Below, in pieces: positions 45,706 through 55,183 of a stretch of DNA of 64,000 nucleotides (positions within the stretch are counted from its first letter, which is position 1; each line of letters begins with the position of its first letter). The notes beneath the pieces were generated by a model. It was given only the letters and a program-made list of their open reading frames with translations. It searched no databases and was not told the DNA's origin. Source of the DNA: Bacillus spizizenii TU-B-10 (GTDB taxonomy: Bacteria > Bacillota > Bacilli > Bacillales > Bacillaceae); contig NC_016047.1 of assembly GCF_000227465.1 (NCBI RefSeq), forward strand, positions 3,142,857 through 3,206,856, read 5' to 3'. The position numbers and the translations under genes are program-made.

Positions 45706-48111
45706 TTGCAGCTCTTACATTTTGCTATTTTATCGCCTTTCTTATTTGCTTTTATCATTCCCTTTTTGGCAAAATACGCAAAAAGAGTGCACACGGGCTG
45801 GTTTGTGTTGATCCTGCCCGTCTTGCTGTTTATATACTTTCTCCCAATGATCAGGATGACACAATCTGGAGAAACACTGCGGTCGGTATTTGAGTGGATT
45901 CCTTCACTTGGCATTAACTTTACCGTTTATATAGACGGTCTCGGATTATTATTCGCCTTACTGATCACAGGCATCGGCTCTTTGGTCACTCTTTACAGCA
46001 TTTTTTATTTATCGAAAGAAAAAGAACAGCTTGGGCCCTTTTATGTCTACTTATTGATGTTCATGGGCGCCATGCTCGGTGTCGTTCTTGTAGACAATGT
46101 CATTGTTCTCTACATGTTTTGGGAGCTTACCAGCCTTTCGTCCTTTTTGCTGATCGGCTATTGGTATAAGCGTGAAAAGTCGCGCTACGGCGCCGCCAAA
46201 TCACTTTTGATTACGGTCAGCGGCGGGCTGTGCATGCTCGGCGGATTTATTCTCCTTTATCTGATAACGGATTCCTTCAGTATTAGAGAGATGATTCATC
46301 AGGTTCAATTAATTGCCGGCCACGACTTGTTTATCCCGGCTATGATTCTCATTTTATTAGGGGCTTTTACGAAATCCGCGCAATTCCCTTTTTATATCTG
46401 GCTGCCTGATGCGATGGAAGCTCCGACACCTGTCAGCGCTTATCTCCATTCAGCTACTATGGTCAAAGCCGGCATTTATGTGATTGCGAGATTCAGTCCT
46501 ATTTTCGCTTTTTCTGCTCAGTGGTTTTGGATCGTTTCCCTCGTCGGGCTCTTTACGATGGTTTGGGGTTCATTCCATGCCGTGAAACAAACTGATTTAA
46601 AATCGATTTTGGCATTTTCAACCGTCAGCCAGCTCGGAATGATCATCTCCATGCTCGGAGTCAGTGCTGCGGCCCTTCATTACGGCCATACAGAATATTA
46701 TACAGTTGCCGCCATGGCTGCCATTTTCCATTTAATCAATCACGCTACCTTTAAAGGGAGCTTGTTTATGGCAGTCGGGATTATCGATCACGAAACAGGC
46801 ACACGGGATGTCCGGAAGCTAGGCGGCCTGATGGCGATAATGCCGATTACATTTACGATTTCCTTAATCGGAACATTTTCAATGGCCGGCCTTCCGCCGT
46901 TTAACGGGTTTTTGAGTAAAGAAATGTTTTTCACAAGCATGCTTCGCGTGACACATTTCGATCTGTTCAACGTACAGACATGGGGCATTCTATTCCCTGT
47001 TCTCGCCTGGATCGGAAGCGTATTTACGTTTATCTACAGCATGAAATTGCTGTTTAAAACATTCAGAGGAAGTTACCAGCCTGAACAGCTTAAAAAACAG
47101 GCTCACGAAGCGCCGATTGGCATGCTCGTATCACCTGTCATTCTTGTCGCTTTGGCTGTCAGTCTCTTCTTTTTCCCGAATATATTGTCGTACAGCTTGA
47201 TAGAGCCTGCGATGAACTCGATCTATCCGACACTGCTGGACAGCCATGAGAAATTCCATGTTCACATTTCACAGTGGCACGGGTTGAATACAGAAGTGCT
47301 GATGACTGCAGGCATTATTGTTATCGGCACCATCGGATATTTGTCGCTGAATAAGTGGAAGGGAATCTATAAGCTGTTTCCTTCGAAGCTCACACTCAAC
47401 CGGTTATACGACAAGCTTGTGACGCTGATGGAGAAAGGGTCTTACCGAGTCACAAAGCAATATATGACCGGGTTTTTAAGGGATTACTTGCTGTATATCT
47501 TCGCTGGTTTCATCATTCTGATGGGCGGAGCTTTTGTCATCAAAGGCGGATTTTCCTTTACAACAGAAGGCATGGCTAAAATCGGCGTATACGAAATCAT
47601 TTTGACGCTTGTCATGATCAGCGCCACAGCGGCAACTGTTTTTGCCAGATCAAGACTGACGGCGATTATCTCACTTGGTGTCGTCGGTTATGCGCTCGCA
47701 TTGTTTTTTGTGATTTTCAGAGCGCCGGACTTGGCCTTGACCCAGCTTGTCATTGAAACCATTTCTGTGGCACTGTTTCTGCTTTGTTTCTATCATCTGC
47801 CGAAACTGAGGCTGAAAAAGAAAACGAGAACGTTCCGATTGACGAACTTTATCATTGCTTTAGGCGTCGGTATTATCGTCACCCTGCTTGGTATCGCATC
47901 ATCAAGCCAGCGGACAAAAGACAGCATTTCATCCTTCTTCTTAAAACACAGCCACGATCTCGGCGGAGGGGATAATGTCGTCAATGTCATCCTCGTTGAT
48001 TTCAGGGGCTTTGATACAATGTTTGAAATTACGGTATTAACGATTGCCGCTCTTGGCATTTACAGCATGATTAAAACAAAAGTAAAAGAGGAGGGGAAAA
48101 GCGGTGAATGA
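45706..48111 (+). CDS. mrpA: MrpA, Na+/H+ antiporter subunit A
   Basis: An 801-residue membrane protein with around 20 helices. The first 500 residues resemble complex I subunit NuoL, including FWELTSLSSFLLIGYW and PDAMEAPTPVSAYLHSATMVKAG. The C-terminal 200 residues are the MrpA-specific and MbhD/MrpB-like region. It is the largest subunit of the hetero-oligomeric Mrp antiporter, which expels Na+ and supports growth at high pH. The start is TTG with AGGAGGTCTAACT before it. It overlaps mrpB by 8 bp. Confidence 0.94.
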   Translation: MQLLHFAILSPFLFAFIIPFLAKYAKRVHTGWFVLILPVLLFIYFLPMIRMTQSGETLRSVFEWIPSLGINFTVYIDGLGLLFALLITGIGSLVTLYSIFYLSKEKEQLGPFYVYLLMFMGAMLGVVLVDNVIVLYMFWELTSLSSFLLIGYWYKREKSRYGAAKSLLITVSGGLCMLGGFILLYLITDSFSIREMIHQVQLIAGHDLFIPAMILILLGAFTKSAQFPFYIWLPDAMEAPTPVSAYLHSATMVKAGIYVIARFSPIFAFSAQWFWIVSLVGLFTMVWGSFHAVKQTDLKSILAFSTVSQLGMIISMLGVSAAALHYGHTEYYTVAAMAAIFHLINHATFKGSLFMAVGIIDHETGTRDVRKLGGLMAIMPITFTISLIGTFSMAGLPPFNGFLSKEMFFTSMLRVTHFDLFNVQTWGILFPVLAWIGSVFTFIYSMKLLFKTFRGSYQPEQLKKQAHEAPIGMLVSPVILVALAVSLFFFPNILSYSLIEPAMNSIYPTLLDSHEKFHVHISQWHGLNTEVLMTAGIIVIGTIGYLSLNKWKGIYKLFPSKLTLNRLYDKLVTLMEKGSYRVTKQYMTGFLRDYLLYIFAGFIILMGGAFVIKGGFSFTTEGMAKIGVYEIILTLVMISATAATVFARSRLTAIISLGVVGYALALFFVIFRAPDLALTQLVIETISVALFLLCFYHLPKLRLKKKTRTFRLTNFIIALGVGIIVTLLGIASSSQRTKDSISSFFLKHSHDLGGGDNVVNVILVDFRGFDTMFEITVLTIAALGIYSMIKTKVKEEGKSGE

Positions 48112-48535
48112 ACAAAAAACAAATGACTTGATTCTTCAAACCGTGACAAAGCTGGTATCCTTTATCATTTTGCTTTTCTCTTTCTATTTATTTTTATCAG
48201 GGCATAACGCACCAGGAGGAGGCTTTGTCGGCGGACTGATCACGTCCTCTTCCATCGTTCTATTGCTCTTGGCATATGATTTAAAAACCGTGCGTTCCAT
48301 TTTGCCGGTTAATTTCATTTATATCGCGGGAGCCGGCCTTCTGCTCGCTGTATTAACCGGGGTTGGCTCCTTTGTCTTCGGGGCTCCTTTTTTAACCCAC
48401 ACATTCGGATACTTTCAGCTGCCGATCCTTGGGAAAACGGAGCTCGCCACGGCGACGATATTTGATTTAGGCGTTTATCTAGTTGTCGTAGGCATTACGA
48501 TGACCATTATTCAAACGATTGGAGAGGAAGAATAA
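48104..48535 (+). CDS. mrpB: MrpB, Na+/H+ antiporter subunit B
   Basis: A 143-residue membrane protein with four helices. The MnhB-family block GHNAPGGGFVGGLI (residues 30-43) is conserved. The start is GTG at 48104 inside the end of mrpA, with GAGGAGGGG upstream. Its stop overlaps the mrpC start by one base. It is needed for assembly of the Mrp complex. Confidence 0.93.
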   Translation: MNEQKTNDLILQTVTKLVSFIILLFSFYLFLSGHNAPGGGFVGGLITSSSIVLLLLAYDLKTVRSILPVNFIYIAGAGLLLAVLTGVGSFVFGAPFLTHTFGYFQLPILGKTELATATIFDLGVYLVVVGITMTIIQTIGEEE

Positions 48536-48876
48536 TGGAAATCTTAATGGCTGTTTTAGCCGGTATTATTTTTATGGCTGCTACGTATTTGCTGCTGTCT
48601 AAAAGCCTGCTTCGCGTCATTATCGGAACAGCACTGTTAAGCCATGGCGTTCATTTAATGCTTTTGACTATGGGAGGATTAAAGAAAGGTGCCGCTCCGA
48701 TTTTGAGCGAGCATGCCAAATCATTTGTCGATCCGCTTCCGCAAGCCCTGATTTTGACCGCAATTGTCATTTCATTTGGCGTTACATCATTCATCCTCGT
48801 CATGGCCTTTCGCGCTTATCAGGAATTGAAATCGGACGATATGGATCAAATGAGGGGAAATGATCAACATGAATAA
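48535..48876 (+). CDS. mrpC: MrpC, Na+/H+ antiporter subunit C
   Basis: A 113-residue NuoK-like subunit with three helices. LLSKSLLRVIIGTALLSHGVHL and PLPQALILTAIVISFG are the conserved blocks. The start ATG overlaps the mrpB stop (TAATG). Its 3' end overlaps the ribosome site and early codons of mrpD. Confidence 0.93.
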   Translation: MEILMAVLAGIIFMAATYLLLSKSLLRVIIGTALLSHGVHLMLLTMGGLKKGAAPILSEHAKSFVDPLPQALILTAIVISFGVTSFILVMAFRAYQELKSDDMDQMRGNDQHE

Positions 48877-50350
48877 TTTTGTTATTTTGCCAATCCTGAT
48901 CCCGCTTCTGTCGGCCATTCTGCTGATTTTCATGACGAAGAATCTTATGCTCATGCGGATCTTCAGCACTGCGGCATCGGCAATCGGGATTGTGATCAGT
49001 GGCATACTCGTACAGACTGTCTTTACAAATGGTATCCAGACACTCAGTTTGGGCGGCTGGAAAGCGCCGTACGGCATTGTGCTGGTCGCAGACCAATTCG
49101 CCAGCCTGCTCGTTCTCACAACATCGATAATTGGTTTATTGGTTGTGCTTTATTCCTTCCGTTCCGTCGGTGAAAAACGGGAGCGTTCCTTTTATTACTC
49201 TGGTGTTCAGTTTTTGCTTGCCGGTGTCAGCGGAGCGTTTTTAACAGGCGATTTATTTAATATGTACGTGTTTTTTGAGCTCCTGCTTATTGCTTCCTAT
49301 ATGCTGATTGTATTAGGCGGCACAAAAATTCAGCTGCGGGAGTCCCTTAAATATATTGTGTTTAATATCGTATCGTCTGCCTTGTTTGTCATCGGCGTCG
49401 GCTTTTTATACGCTGTAACCGGTACGTTAAACATGGCCGATCTTAGTGTGAAAATCAGCGAATCAGGACAAACCGGGCTGATCACTGTGATTGGTGTCCT
49501 GCTGCTTTTGGTATTTGGCATGAAGGGCGGAATCTTCCCCCTCTACTTTTGGCTTCCAGGCTCTTATTACGCGCCTCCAGCGGCAATCTCCGCGTTGTTT
49601 GGCGCATTGCTCACAAAAGTCGGTTTATACGCGATCACTAGGGTCTTCACATTGATTTTTATTCACGATACAGCCTTTACCCATCAGCTGATGATTTGGC
49701 TCGCGGCGCTGACTGTGATTTTCGGTGTTATCGGTTCACTCGCTTATTCGGATGTCATGAAAATTGTGATCTACAACATTATTACTGCTGTCGGCGTGAT
49801 TTTGTTCGGTGTGGCAGTTCATACCCCCGCATCAATCCAAGGCGCGATTTATTATCTGATTCACGATATGCTGATTAAAGGCGCTTTATTTATGCTGGCA
49901 GGGACGCTGATCGCATTGACTGGAACAGCGAGCCTGCACAAAATGGGCGGGCTGATCAAACGCTACCCTGTTCTAGGATGGATGTTTTTCATTTCAGCTA
50001 TTTCTCTTGCGGGCATCCCGCCTCTCAGCGGATTTGTCGGCAAATTGAAAATTGCGGAGGGCGGCTTCACAGAAGGTGAATTTACGATTTCCATGCTGAT
50101 TCTGCTTTCGAGTCTGCTCGTACTTTACTCTGTGCTGAGGATCTTTATACATGCGTTTTGGGGCGAAGAAAAAGAAACACCAAAACCAAATCATAGAACA
50201 GCTAAAGGACTTCTTTATCCGGCAGCTATTTTTCTCTTACTGTCTCTTCTCTTCGGATTGGGTACAGAATGGGTGTCACCTTACGTTGATCAAGCGGCCG
50301 AGACGTTGCTGAATCCGGAAAAATATATTGAAGCTGTTTTGAAGGAGTAG
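48869..50350 (+). CDS. mrpD: MrpD, Na+/H+ antiporter subunit D
   Basis: A 493-residue NuoN/NuoM-like antiporter subunit with about 14 helices. Conserved features are LFNMYVFFELLLIASYML (with a key Glu) and FPLYFWLPGSYYAPPAAISALFGALLTKVG (with a key Lys). The ATG at 48869 gives MNNFVILP; an ATG three codons earlier is closer to GAGGGG and is possible. It overlaps the end of mrpC. Confidence 0.93.
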   Translation: MNNFVILPILIPLLSAILLIFMTKNLMLMRIFSTAASAIGIVISGILVQTVFTNGIQTLSLGGWKAPYGIVLVADQFASLLVLTTSIIGLLVVLYSFRSVGEKRERSFYYSGVQFLLAGVSGAFLTGDLFNMYVFFELLLIASYMLIVLGGTKIQLRESLKYIVFNIVSSALFVIGVGFLYAVTGTLNMADLSVKISESGQTGLITVIGVLLLLVFGMKGGIFPLYFWLPGSYYAPPAAISALFGALLTKVGLYAITRVFTLIFIHDTAFTHQLMIWLAALTVIFGVIGSLAYSDVMKIVIYNIITAVGVILFGVAVHTPASIQGAIYYLIHDMLIKGALFMLAGTLIALTGTASLHKMGGLIKRYPVLGWMFFISAISLAGIPPLSGFVGKLKIAEGGFTEGEFTISMLILLSSLLVLYSVLRIFIHAFWGEEKETPKPNHRTAKGLLYPAAIFLLLSLLFGLGTEWVSPYVDQAAETLLNPEKYIEAVLKE

Positions 50351-50355
50351 ATCGC

Positions 50356-50832
50356 ATGGCATTTCAAATTTTATTAAATGTGTTTCTCGCTTTTTGCTGG
50401 ATGTTCTTGAGCAATAGTCCAAGCGCCGCAGGATTCTTCACAGGCTATATTCTGGGGATGCTCTCTCTCTTTTTCTTCCGGCGCTTTTTTACTCGCCAGT
50501 TTTATCTATGGAAAATGTTTTCTATCATCAAACTCCTTTTGATTTTTTTAAAGGAACTGTACCTTGCCAATGTCAGTGTGCTGAAATCAGTCCTATCGCC
50601 GAAGCTGAATATCAGACCGGGCATTTTCGCTTTTAAAACAGAGCTTACGACGGATTGGGAAATCACCCTGCTGTCACTGCTTATTACATTAACGCCGGGA
50701 ACCTTGGTGATGGACATTTCAGATGACAGGACGATTCTTTATATTCACGCGATGGATATTGAGGATGCGGAAAAGGCCATTTTTGATATTCGGGAGTCAT
50801 TTGAAAAAGCCATACAGGAGGTGAGCCGCTGA
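50356..50832 (+). CDS. mrpE: MrpE, Na+/H+ antiporter subunit E
   Basis: A 158-residue MnhE-family subunit. Two hydrophobic N-terminal segments precede a domain with LLSLLITLTPGTLVMDIS, the family signature, and a cytosolic tail. It starts 5 bp after mrpD, and its stop overlaps the mrpF start (TGATG). Confidence 0.93.
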   Translation: MAFQILLNVFLAFCWMFLSNSPSAAGFFTGYILGMLSLFFFRRFFTRQFYLWKMFSIIKLLLIFLKELYLANVSVLKSVLSPKLNIRPGIFAFKTELTTDWEITLLSLLITLTPGTLVMDISDDRTILYIHAMDIEDAEKAIFDIRESFEKAIQEVSR

Positions 50833-51116
50833 TGTTTACGCTGATTCTGCAACTCGCGCTCGGCATTATGGCAGTGTCTACCTTTTTGTATGTCATTCGT
50901 GTTATTAAAGGGCCGACTGTGCCTGACCGGGTCGTGGCTCTGGATGCAATCGGCATCAATCTGATCGCGATCACGGCGCTTGTCTCCATTTTGCTGAAAA
51001 CAAGTGCGTTTCTGGATATTATTTTGCTGCTGGGGATTTTATCATTTATCGGAACGATCGCATTTTCCAAGTTCCTGGAGAAAGGAGAGATTATCGAAAA
51101 TGATCGAAATCGCTAA
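50832..51116 (+). CDS. mrpF: MrpF, Na+/H+ antiporter subunit F
   Basis: A 94-residue subunit with three helices and the conserved [20 protein letters not shown] block. MrpF alone is also linked to cholate efflux in B. subtilis. It overlaps mrpE by one base and mrpG by 17 bp. Confidence 0.93.
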   Translation: MFTLILQLALGIMAVSTFLYVIRVIKGPTVPDRVVALDAIGINLIAITALVSILLKTSAFLDIILLLGILSFIGTIAFSKFLEKGEIIENDRNR

Positions 51117-51474
51117 GGTCGTTGTGGCTGTATTCATTTTGCTTGGCGCACTTGTGTGCCTCGTTGCTTCATTAGGAGTAATTCGCCTTCCCGATGTGTT
51201 TACACGTTCTCATGCTGCATCTAAAGGCTCAACGTTGGGCGTCAATATGATTCTGCTTGGTGTCTTCTTCTATTTGTGGTTTGTGACGGGGAACATTTCC
51301 GCTAAAATTCTGCTCGGGATTCTCTTTATCTTTATTACGTCGCCTGTCGGAGGACACTTGATCTGCCGTGCCGCGTACAACTCCGGCGTCAAGCTTAATG
51401 AGAGAAGCGTACAGGATGACTATAACGGGATCAGAAACTTTGTGATTAAACGAAAAGAGGATTCTTACTTATAA
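51100..51474 (+). CDS. mrpG: MrpG, Na+/H+ antiporter subunit G
   Basis: A 124-residue MnhG-family subunit with three helices. [23 protein letters not shown] is the family signature. The ATG at 51100 follows AAAGGAGAGATTATCGAA within mrpF; a longer frame inside mrpF is rejected. It is the last gene of the operon and is followed by a terminator. Confidence 0.93.
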   Translation: MIEIAKVVVAVFILLGALVCLVASLGVIRLPDVFTRSHAASKGSTLGVNMILLGVFFYLWFVTGNISAKILLGILFIFITSPVGGHLICRAAYNSGVKLNERSVQDDYNGIRNFVIKRKEDSYL

Positions 51475-51481
51475 AAATAAG

Positions 51482-51516
51482 CAGCCGGACAGGCAGAGTT
51501 CCGGCTGTTTTTTTAT
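51482..51516. terminator. Terminator between mrpG and yuxO
   Basis: CAGCCGGA (51482-51489) / TCCGGCTG (51500-51507) followed by a long T run on the plus strand. It lies between convergent genes and may serve both. Confidence 0.8.
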
Positions 51517-51896
51517 TTTTTGATGACAGCCAGCGTGCATCTGGAGATACAGATCAGCCTCTCTTGCTCGTCATAAATGTGAATTTGATAGACAATAGTC
51601 GTTCTGCCTATATGAACGGGTTCGGCTACTGCCTTTACCGTTCCTTCCTTTACGGATTTTAAATGGTTAGCGTTAATTTCCAAACCGACACAAGCTTGTG
51701 TTGTGTGATCAATCAGATTCTGCGCACCTGCGCTCGCCGCGGTTTCCGCCAGAGCCACTGAAGCGCCTCCATGCAAATATCCGAACGGCTGCACCGTCCG
51801 ATGATCCACTGGCATGACTGCAACGCATCGTTCCGCTGTGTTTTCAACAATCTCAATACCAAGCGCTTCAAGCAATGTGTGTTTCGTATCCATCAT
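51513..51896 (-). CDS. yuxO: YuxO, hotdog-fold acyl-CoA thioesterase
   Basis: A 127-residue thioesterase of the PaaI/MenI-like hotdog group. GYLHGGASVALAETAAS holds the catalytic acidic residue, and GLEINANHLKSVKEGTV is the second conserved block. Such enzymes hydrolyse 1,4-dihydroxy-2-naphthoyl-CoA in menaquinone synthesis; that role for YuxO is probable but not proven by sequence. It lies 12 bp after comA on the same strand and is probably co-transcribed with it. Confidence 0.85.
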   Translation of the reverse strand: MMDTKHTLLEALGIEIVENTAERCVAVMPVDHRTVQPFGYLHGGASVALAETAASAGAQNLIDHTTQACVGLEINANHLKSVKEGTVKAVAEPVHIGRTTIVYQIHIYDEQERLICISRCTLAVIKK

Positions 51897-51908
51897 ATCC
51901 CCCCTTAT

Positions 51909-52553
51909 TTAAAGTACACCGTCTGATTTCGCAATCAAAACCGCTTCCGTCCGGGAACCGACATTCAGCTTATTGAAAATCGATGTCAGGCTGTATTCAA
52001 TGGACCGCTTGCTTAAATGAAGTGCATCTGCGATTTCTTGGTTTGTAAATCCCTTTTCAACTTCTTGAAGAATCAGGCATTCTCTAGGTGTGAGCACATC
52101 TTGTTCTTTTTGAGAGGAAGGAGCCGGCTTTGTTTTTTGCTGAGTCATCAGCTGTTTAAAGTAAGCAAAATCGACTAAAATTTCTCCATTGAGTACGTGG
52201 TATATGTATTGGGTGATCTTTTCTTTAGATTCCGTTTTGCTGATGGCACCGTGCAGTCCCGCACGAATCGCTTCCTCAAAATAATCCTCAACCTCATAAC
52301 CGGTATACACGATAATTTTACAATGAGGATTCTCTTGTAATATCTGTTTAGAAAGCTCCATCCCATTGACCTCGCCGCCTAAATTCAGATCCATTAAAAT
52401 GAGATCATATGACGAGAAATCATGCTGCTTGATAAACTGTTCGCTCGGTTCAGGACTGAGACAATCAACAGACAGATTCGAATCCGTTTCCAAAATTGTC
52501 TTGGTGCCTTCCATGACAGCCGGATGGTCATCAATCACTAGTATCTTTTTCAT
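51909..52553 (-). CDS. comA: ComA, competence response regulator
   Basis: A 214-residue NarL/FixJ-type regulator. The receiver has Asp8-Asp9, the phosphorylated Asp55 in LILMDLNLGG and Lys107 (AISKTESKE). The C-terminal LuxR-type helix-turn-helix (about 145-210) reads LTPRECLILQEVEKGFTNQEIADAL. Phosphorylated by ComP, it activates srfA, degQ and others. The ATG at 52551-52553 follows GGGAGGAAAAC; a start seven codons earlier overlaps this site. A hairpin separates it from comP. Confidence 0.95.
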   Translation of the reverse strand: MKKILVIDDHPAVMEGTKTILETDSNLSVDCLSPEPSEQFIKQHDFSSYDLILMDLNLGGEVNGMELSKQILQENPHCKIIVYTGYEVEDYFEEAIRAGLHGAISKTESKEKITQYIYHVLNGEILVDFAYFKQLMTQQKTKPAPSSQKEQDVLTPRECLILQEVEKGFTNQEIADALHLSKRSIEYSLTSIFNKLNVGSRTEAVLIAKSDGVL

Positions 52554-52587
52554 GTTTTCCTCCCTTTTACTCACTCATTTCCATTTT

Positions 52588-52615
52588 ATAAAAAAGACTT
52601 GGCCTGTGCCAAGTC
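52588..52615 (-). terminator. Terminator/attenuator between comP and comA
   Basis: GACTTGGC (52596-52603) / GCCAAGTC (52608-52615), a perfect 8-bp stem with a 4-base loop and a T run on the minus strand. It lies between two genes of one signalling pathway, so partial termination is expected. Confidence 0.7.
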
Positions 52616-52633
52616 GTTTCCGTTATAAAACCA

Positions 52634-54946
52634 TTACAATTCGATTTCAATATCAGCCTTAAAGCCCTTTCCTTCACTTGTTTCAATCCGAAGGCGTCCA
52701 TCTAAAGCCCTGACTCTCTCCTTAATGCCAGAAAGCCCCATACTCATGGAATGTTCATTATTTTTTTCTTGATCAAACCCTACGCCATCGTCCTCATAAT
52801 GAAGAACGATTTTGTTTTGAATACTGATGAGCATAATCAGCACATCCGTCACCTGGGAGTGCTTGACCGCATTAGACAGAAACTCTTGAATGATCCGGTA
52901 CAAATTCAACTGCGAATCCAGATCAAGCGAAGCCGTAAATCTGCCGGTATTTAAACGGATATGAAACGGAACCCGCTCCTGCTGCTGCGCCACCAGCTTG
53001 GACAGCGCCTTCACCAGCCCAAGATCATACAGAAGCTGCGGCCGCAGCTCATGACACGTCTCCCTCGTCATCGAAATCACATCAGACATCTGCTCATTCA
53101 TCTGTACAAGCTTGTCCTGTACCTCTTCCTGACACGGATTATTATCCTTCTTAAAATCAGCCAAAAACAGCTCACACTGGCGCTTTAATGAAATCAAATC
53201 CTGAAGAACAGAATCGTGGAGATCGCGGGCGAGATCAGAACGTTGTTTTTCTTCGATCGTGTACATGAGTTTTTTGAGCCAGACGGGGTTTGATTCTTGT
53301 TGTTTTAAATCCTCAAGATGCATCATCAATTCTTCAATTTTCATGACGTTTTCCAATGAAACACTTGTATAGAACGCTAATGTTTGAAGCCAAGCAATTT
53401 CATCTCTTGTTAATTTAAAAGTATTATAACTTGAGAAACAGAGTACTAAAAATGATCTGTCTCCTCGTTCACCTATTTTAATAATAAAACCTTGTTTAAA
53501 CTCTTTAATTTTACCGATATCACCAGAAAATTTTTTCACATATTGCTCATGATTTTTATAAGTCATATCTTTAAAGTTGTTCTTACTAAGGAGGGTGATT
53601 TCCCCTTTAGAATTATCATACACGCAAGCATTATCTATGTTTAATACTTCTAGGATTGTATTTTTAAAGTGATTAAGTACTTGATCTACCGATGATGCTT
53701 GCTTAATTAACTGAGTAAATTTAAAAATTCCATCTTGATAATTAAATTTCTCTGTAAATCTTTTCAACTTGAAACGAAAATCAATGATTTCTTTAAAGTA
53801 AAAGACAGCAAACATAAGCAAATATATTACAACTGTTAGTTTAACGGAGTAAAAGTTATCTTCTGGTTTTTGAATGTAATTAAATATGGTGACCACAATA
53901 ACAGTAGGAGTAATGGCTAAAAATCCATAGTACTTAAGCCGTCCTACAACAAAGTCAATATTATAAAGTCTATTTGTCATAAATTGATACACTAAAGAAA
54001 AAGGTATAACAAGGGTAAAAGCTGCCAAACTAAAGGGTGAAAGATACTTATCAAACAACACATAGGGAATAACAAAAAAGATAATAAAGGGACTAAAAGA
54101 CAGGATATTTATATAAGCAAGGATTTTTAAAATTGACTTTTGCTCATTTTGTTTGATTTTTCTAATCCCTTGATGGATAAGAATACATACAGTAAGGACT
54201 AGGACAAAAAAGGAAATCAAGTTCAAGTTAGACAAAAAAGCCGAAGAATTTAATCTATTACTCAAAACAGCTTCTAGTAACAGGTTTACGAGTGGAAGTA
54301 TATACATAATGATTAAAATCTTCTTTTTGAATAACTTAGTGCCCAATTCCGCAAAGTATTTATATATGAAATGTATATATAAAATTGGACAACTTACTAA
54401 AGTAAGGACAAGCAGGTAAGTGCTGACCTCTTCACCTCTTCTTGCCCCGCAGGCACTTACATATGCTACTGATACAAATAACAAAAATAAGATTAAAACA
54501 AAAGCAGAAGGTGATTTTCTTACTTTATTTATTCTGTAAACAAAAAATATACAAAATAAACAGATTGAATAAGATATGAGTGGAATGAGATACATAAATA
54601 AATTTTCTTCACTTATTAGGCTTACATTTTGTAAATGAAATGATTTATTATCTCTCTCAACAGTTAAGCTTTCTACGTTGACCAATCTTCCGCTTTCTAA
54701 CTGGATTTCGCTTCCCTTTTGCCCATTAACTTCAAGAATGATGTCACCCTTTTTTACACCTGAATAATATTCATCTGTATAATCCACAACTTTGGTAACC
54801 TCTAACTTACCCTGTTCATTAATCTTCACATCCGCACCTACAAAGATATTAAAAACAGAAATATAAGAGAGGTAGATAACATAAACAAAACTTAAAATAA
54901 TAAAAGCTAGAGACAAATATTTATAGAAGTTATTATTTCTGTGCAT
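52634..54946 (-). CDS. comP: ComP, histidine kinase receptor for the ComX pheromone
   Basis: A 770-residue sensor kinase. The N-terminal half has many membrane segments. A short PDZ-like extracytoplasmic domain (about 38-105: VKKGDIILEVNGQKGSEI) lies between helix 1 and the rest. Then comes a cytoplasmic GAF-like region, and a HisKA_3/HATPase kinase with His577 in ARDLHDSVLQD and EDDGVGFD. The 5' two thirds is clearly more AT-rich than the kinase end, as expected for the pherotype-specific receptor part. It starts 15 bp after comX. Confidence 0.93.
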   Translation of the reverse strand: MHRNNNFYKYLSLAFIILSFVYVIYLSYISVFNIFVGADVKINEQGKLEVTKVVDYTDEYYSGVKKGDIILEVNGQKGSEIQLESGRLVNVESLTVERDNKSFHLQNVSLISEENLFMYLIPLISYSICLFCIFFVYRINKVRKSPSAFVLILFLLFVSVAYVSACGARRGEEVSTYLLVLTLVSCPILYIHFIYKYFAELGTKLFKKKILIIMYILPLVNLLLEAVLSNRLNSSAFLSNLNLISFFVLVLTVCILIHQGIRKIKQNEQKSILKILAYINILSFSPFIIFFVIPYVLFDKYLSPFSLAAFTLVIPFSLVYQFMTNRLYNIDFVVGRLKYYGFLAITPTVIVVTIFNYIQKPEDNFYSVKLTVVIYLLMFAVFYFKEIIDFRFKLKRFTEKFNYQDGIFKFTQLIKQASSVDQVLNHFKNTILEVLNIDNACVYDNSKGEITLLSKNNFKDMTYKNHEQYVKKFSGDIGKIKEFKQGFIIKIGERGDRSFLVLCFSSYNTFKLTRDEIAWLQTLAFYTSVSLENVMKIEELMMHLEDLKQQESNPVWLKKLMYTIEEKQRSDLARDLHDSVLQDLISLKRQCELFLADFKKDNNPCQEEVQDKLVQMNEQMSDVISMTRETCHELRPQLLYDLGLVKALSKLVAQQQERVPFHIRLNTGRFTASLDLDSQLNLYRIIQEFLSNAVKHSQVTDVLIMLISIQNKIVLHYEDDGVGFDQEKNNEHSMSMGLSGIKERVRALDGRLRIETSEGKGFKADIEIEL

Positions 54947-54961
54947 CTCATCATCCCATAA

Positions 54962-55183
54962 TTAAATAAAACTTTTTCTTTTATCATCCTCAAAAAAACT
55001 ACTGATAGTTTCTATTGGGGGCCAATTGCTTGTTCTCGGTGCCTCTCCTTCTTCAAACGCATATAATATTGCTTTCTTTTCTTTTTCATTTATATTTAGC
55101 AAGGTTAAGTTCCCATTCTTAAATTGATCAAAAGCTTCCGGATTGTTTACTAGATGGCTTATGATTTTATCGATATGTTTCAA
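54962..55183 (-). CDS. comX: ComX, pre-pheromone of the competence quorum-sensing system
   Basis: A 73-residue precursor. The N-terminal part resembles other ComX proteins (MKHIDKIISHLVNNPEAFDQ), whereas the C-terminal signal region is variable. Here the only tryptophan is Trp54 in TSNWPPIETI, 19 residues before the C-terminus. In most ComX types the modified Trp is within about four residues of the end. The natto-type pheromone KWPPIE, farnesylated on an internal Trp, is the closest match I know. The mature signal is inferred to be NWPPIE (53-58) or a close variant. The start overlaps the comQ stop (ATGA). Confidence 0.9.
   Translation of the reverse strand: MKHIDKIISHLVNNPEAFDQFKNGNLTLLNINEKEKKAILYAFEEGEAPRTSNWPPIETISSFFEDDKRKSFI

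Noticed and set aside
51004-51099. A 32-codon N-terminal extension of mrpG inside mrpF
   Set aside because: AAAGGAG just before 51100 and the family length of 124 residues support the shorter form.
45706-51474. Possible respiratory complex I genes, because of NuoL/NuoN/NuoK-like proteins
   Set aside because: The order A-B-C-D-E-F-G with small E, F and G subunits is the Mrp antiporter; no hydrophilic complex I subunits are present.
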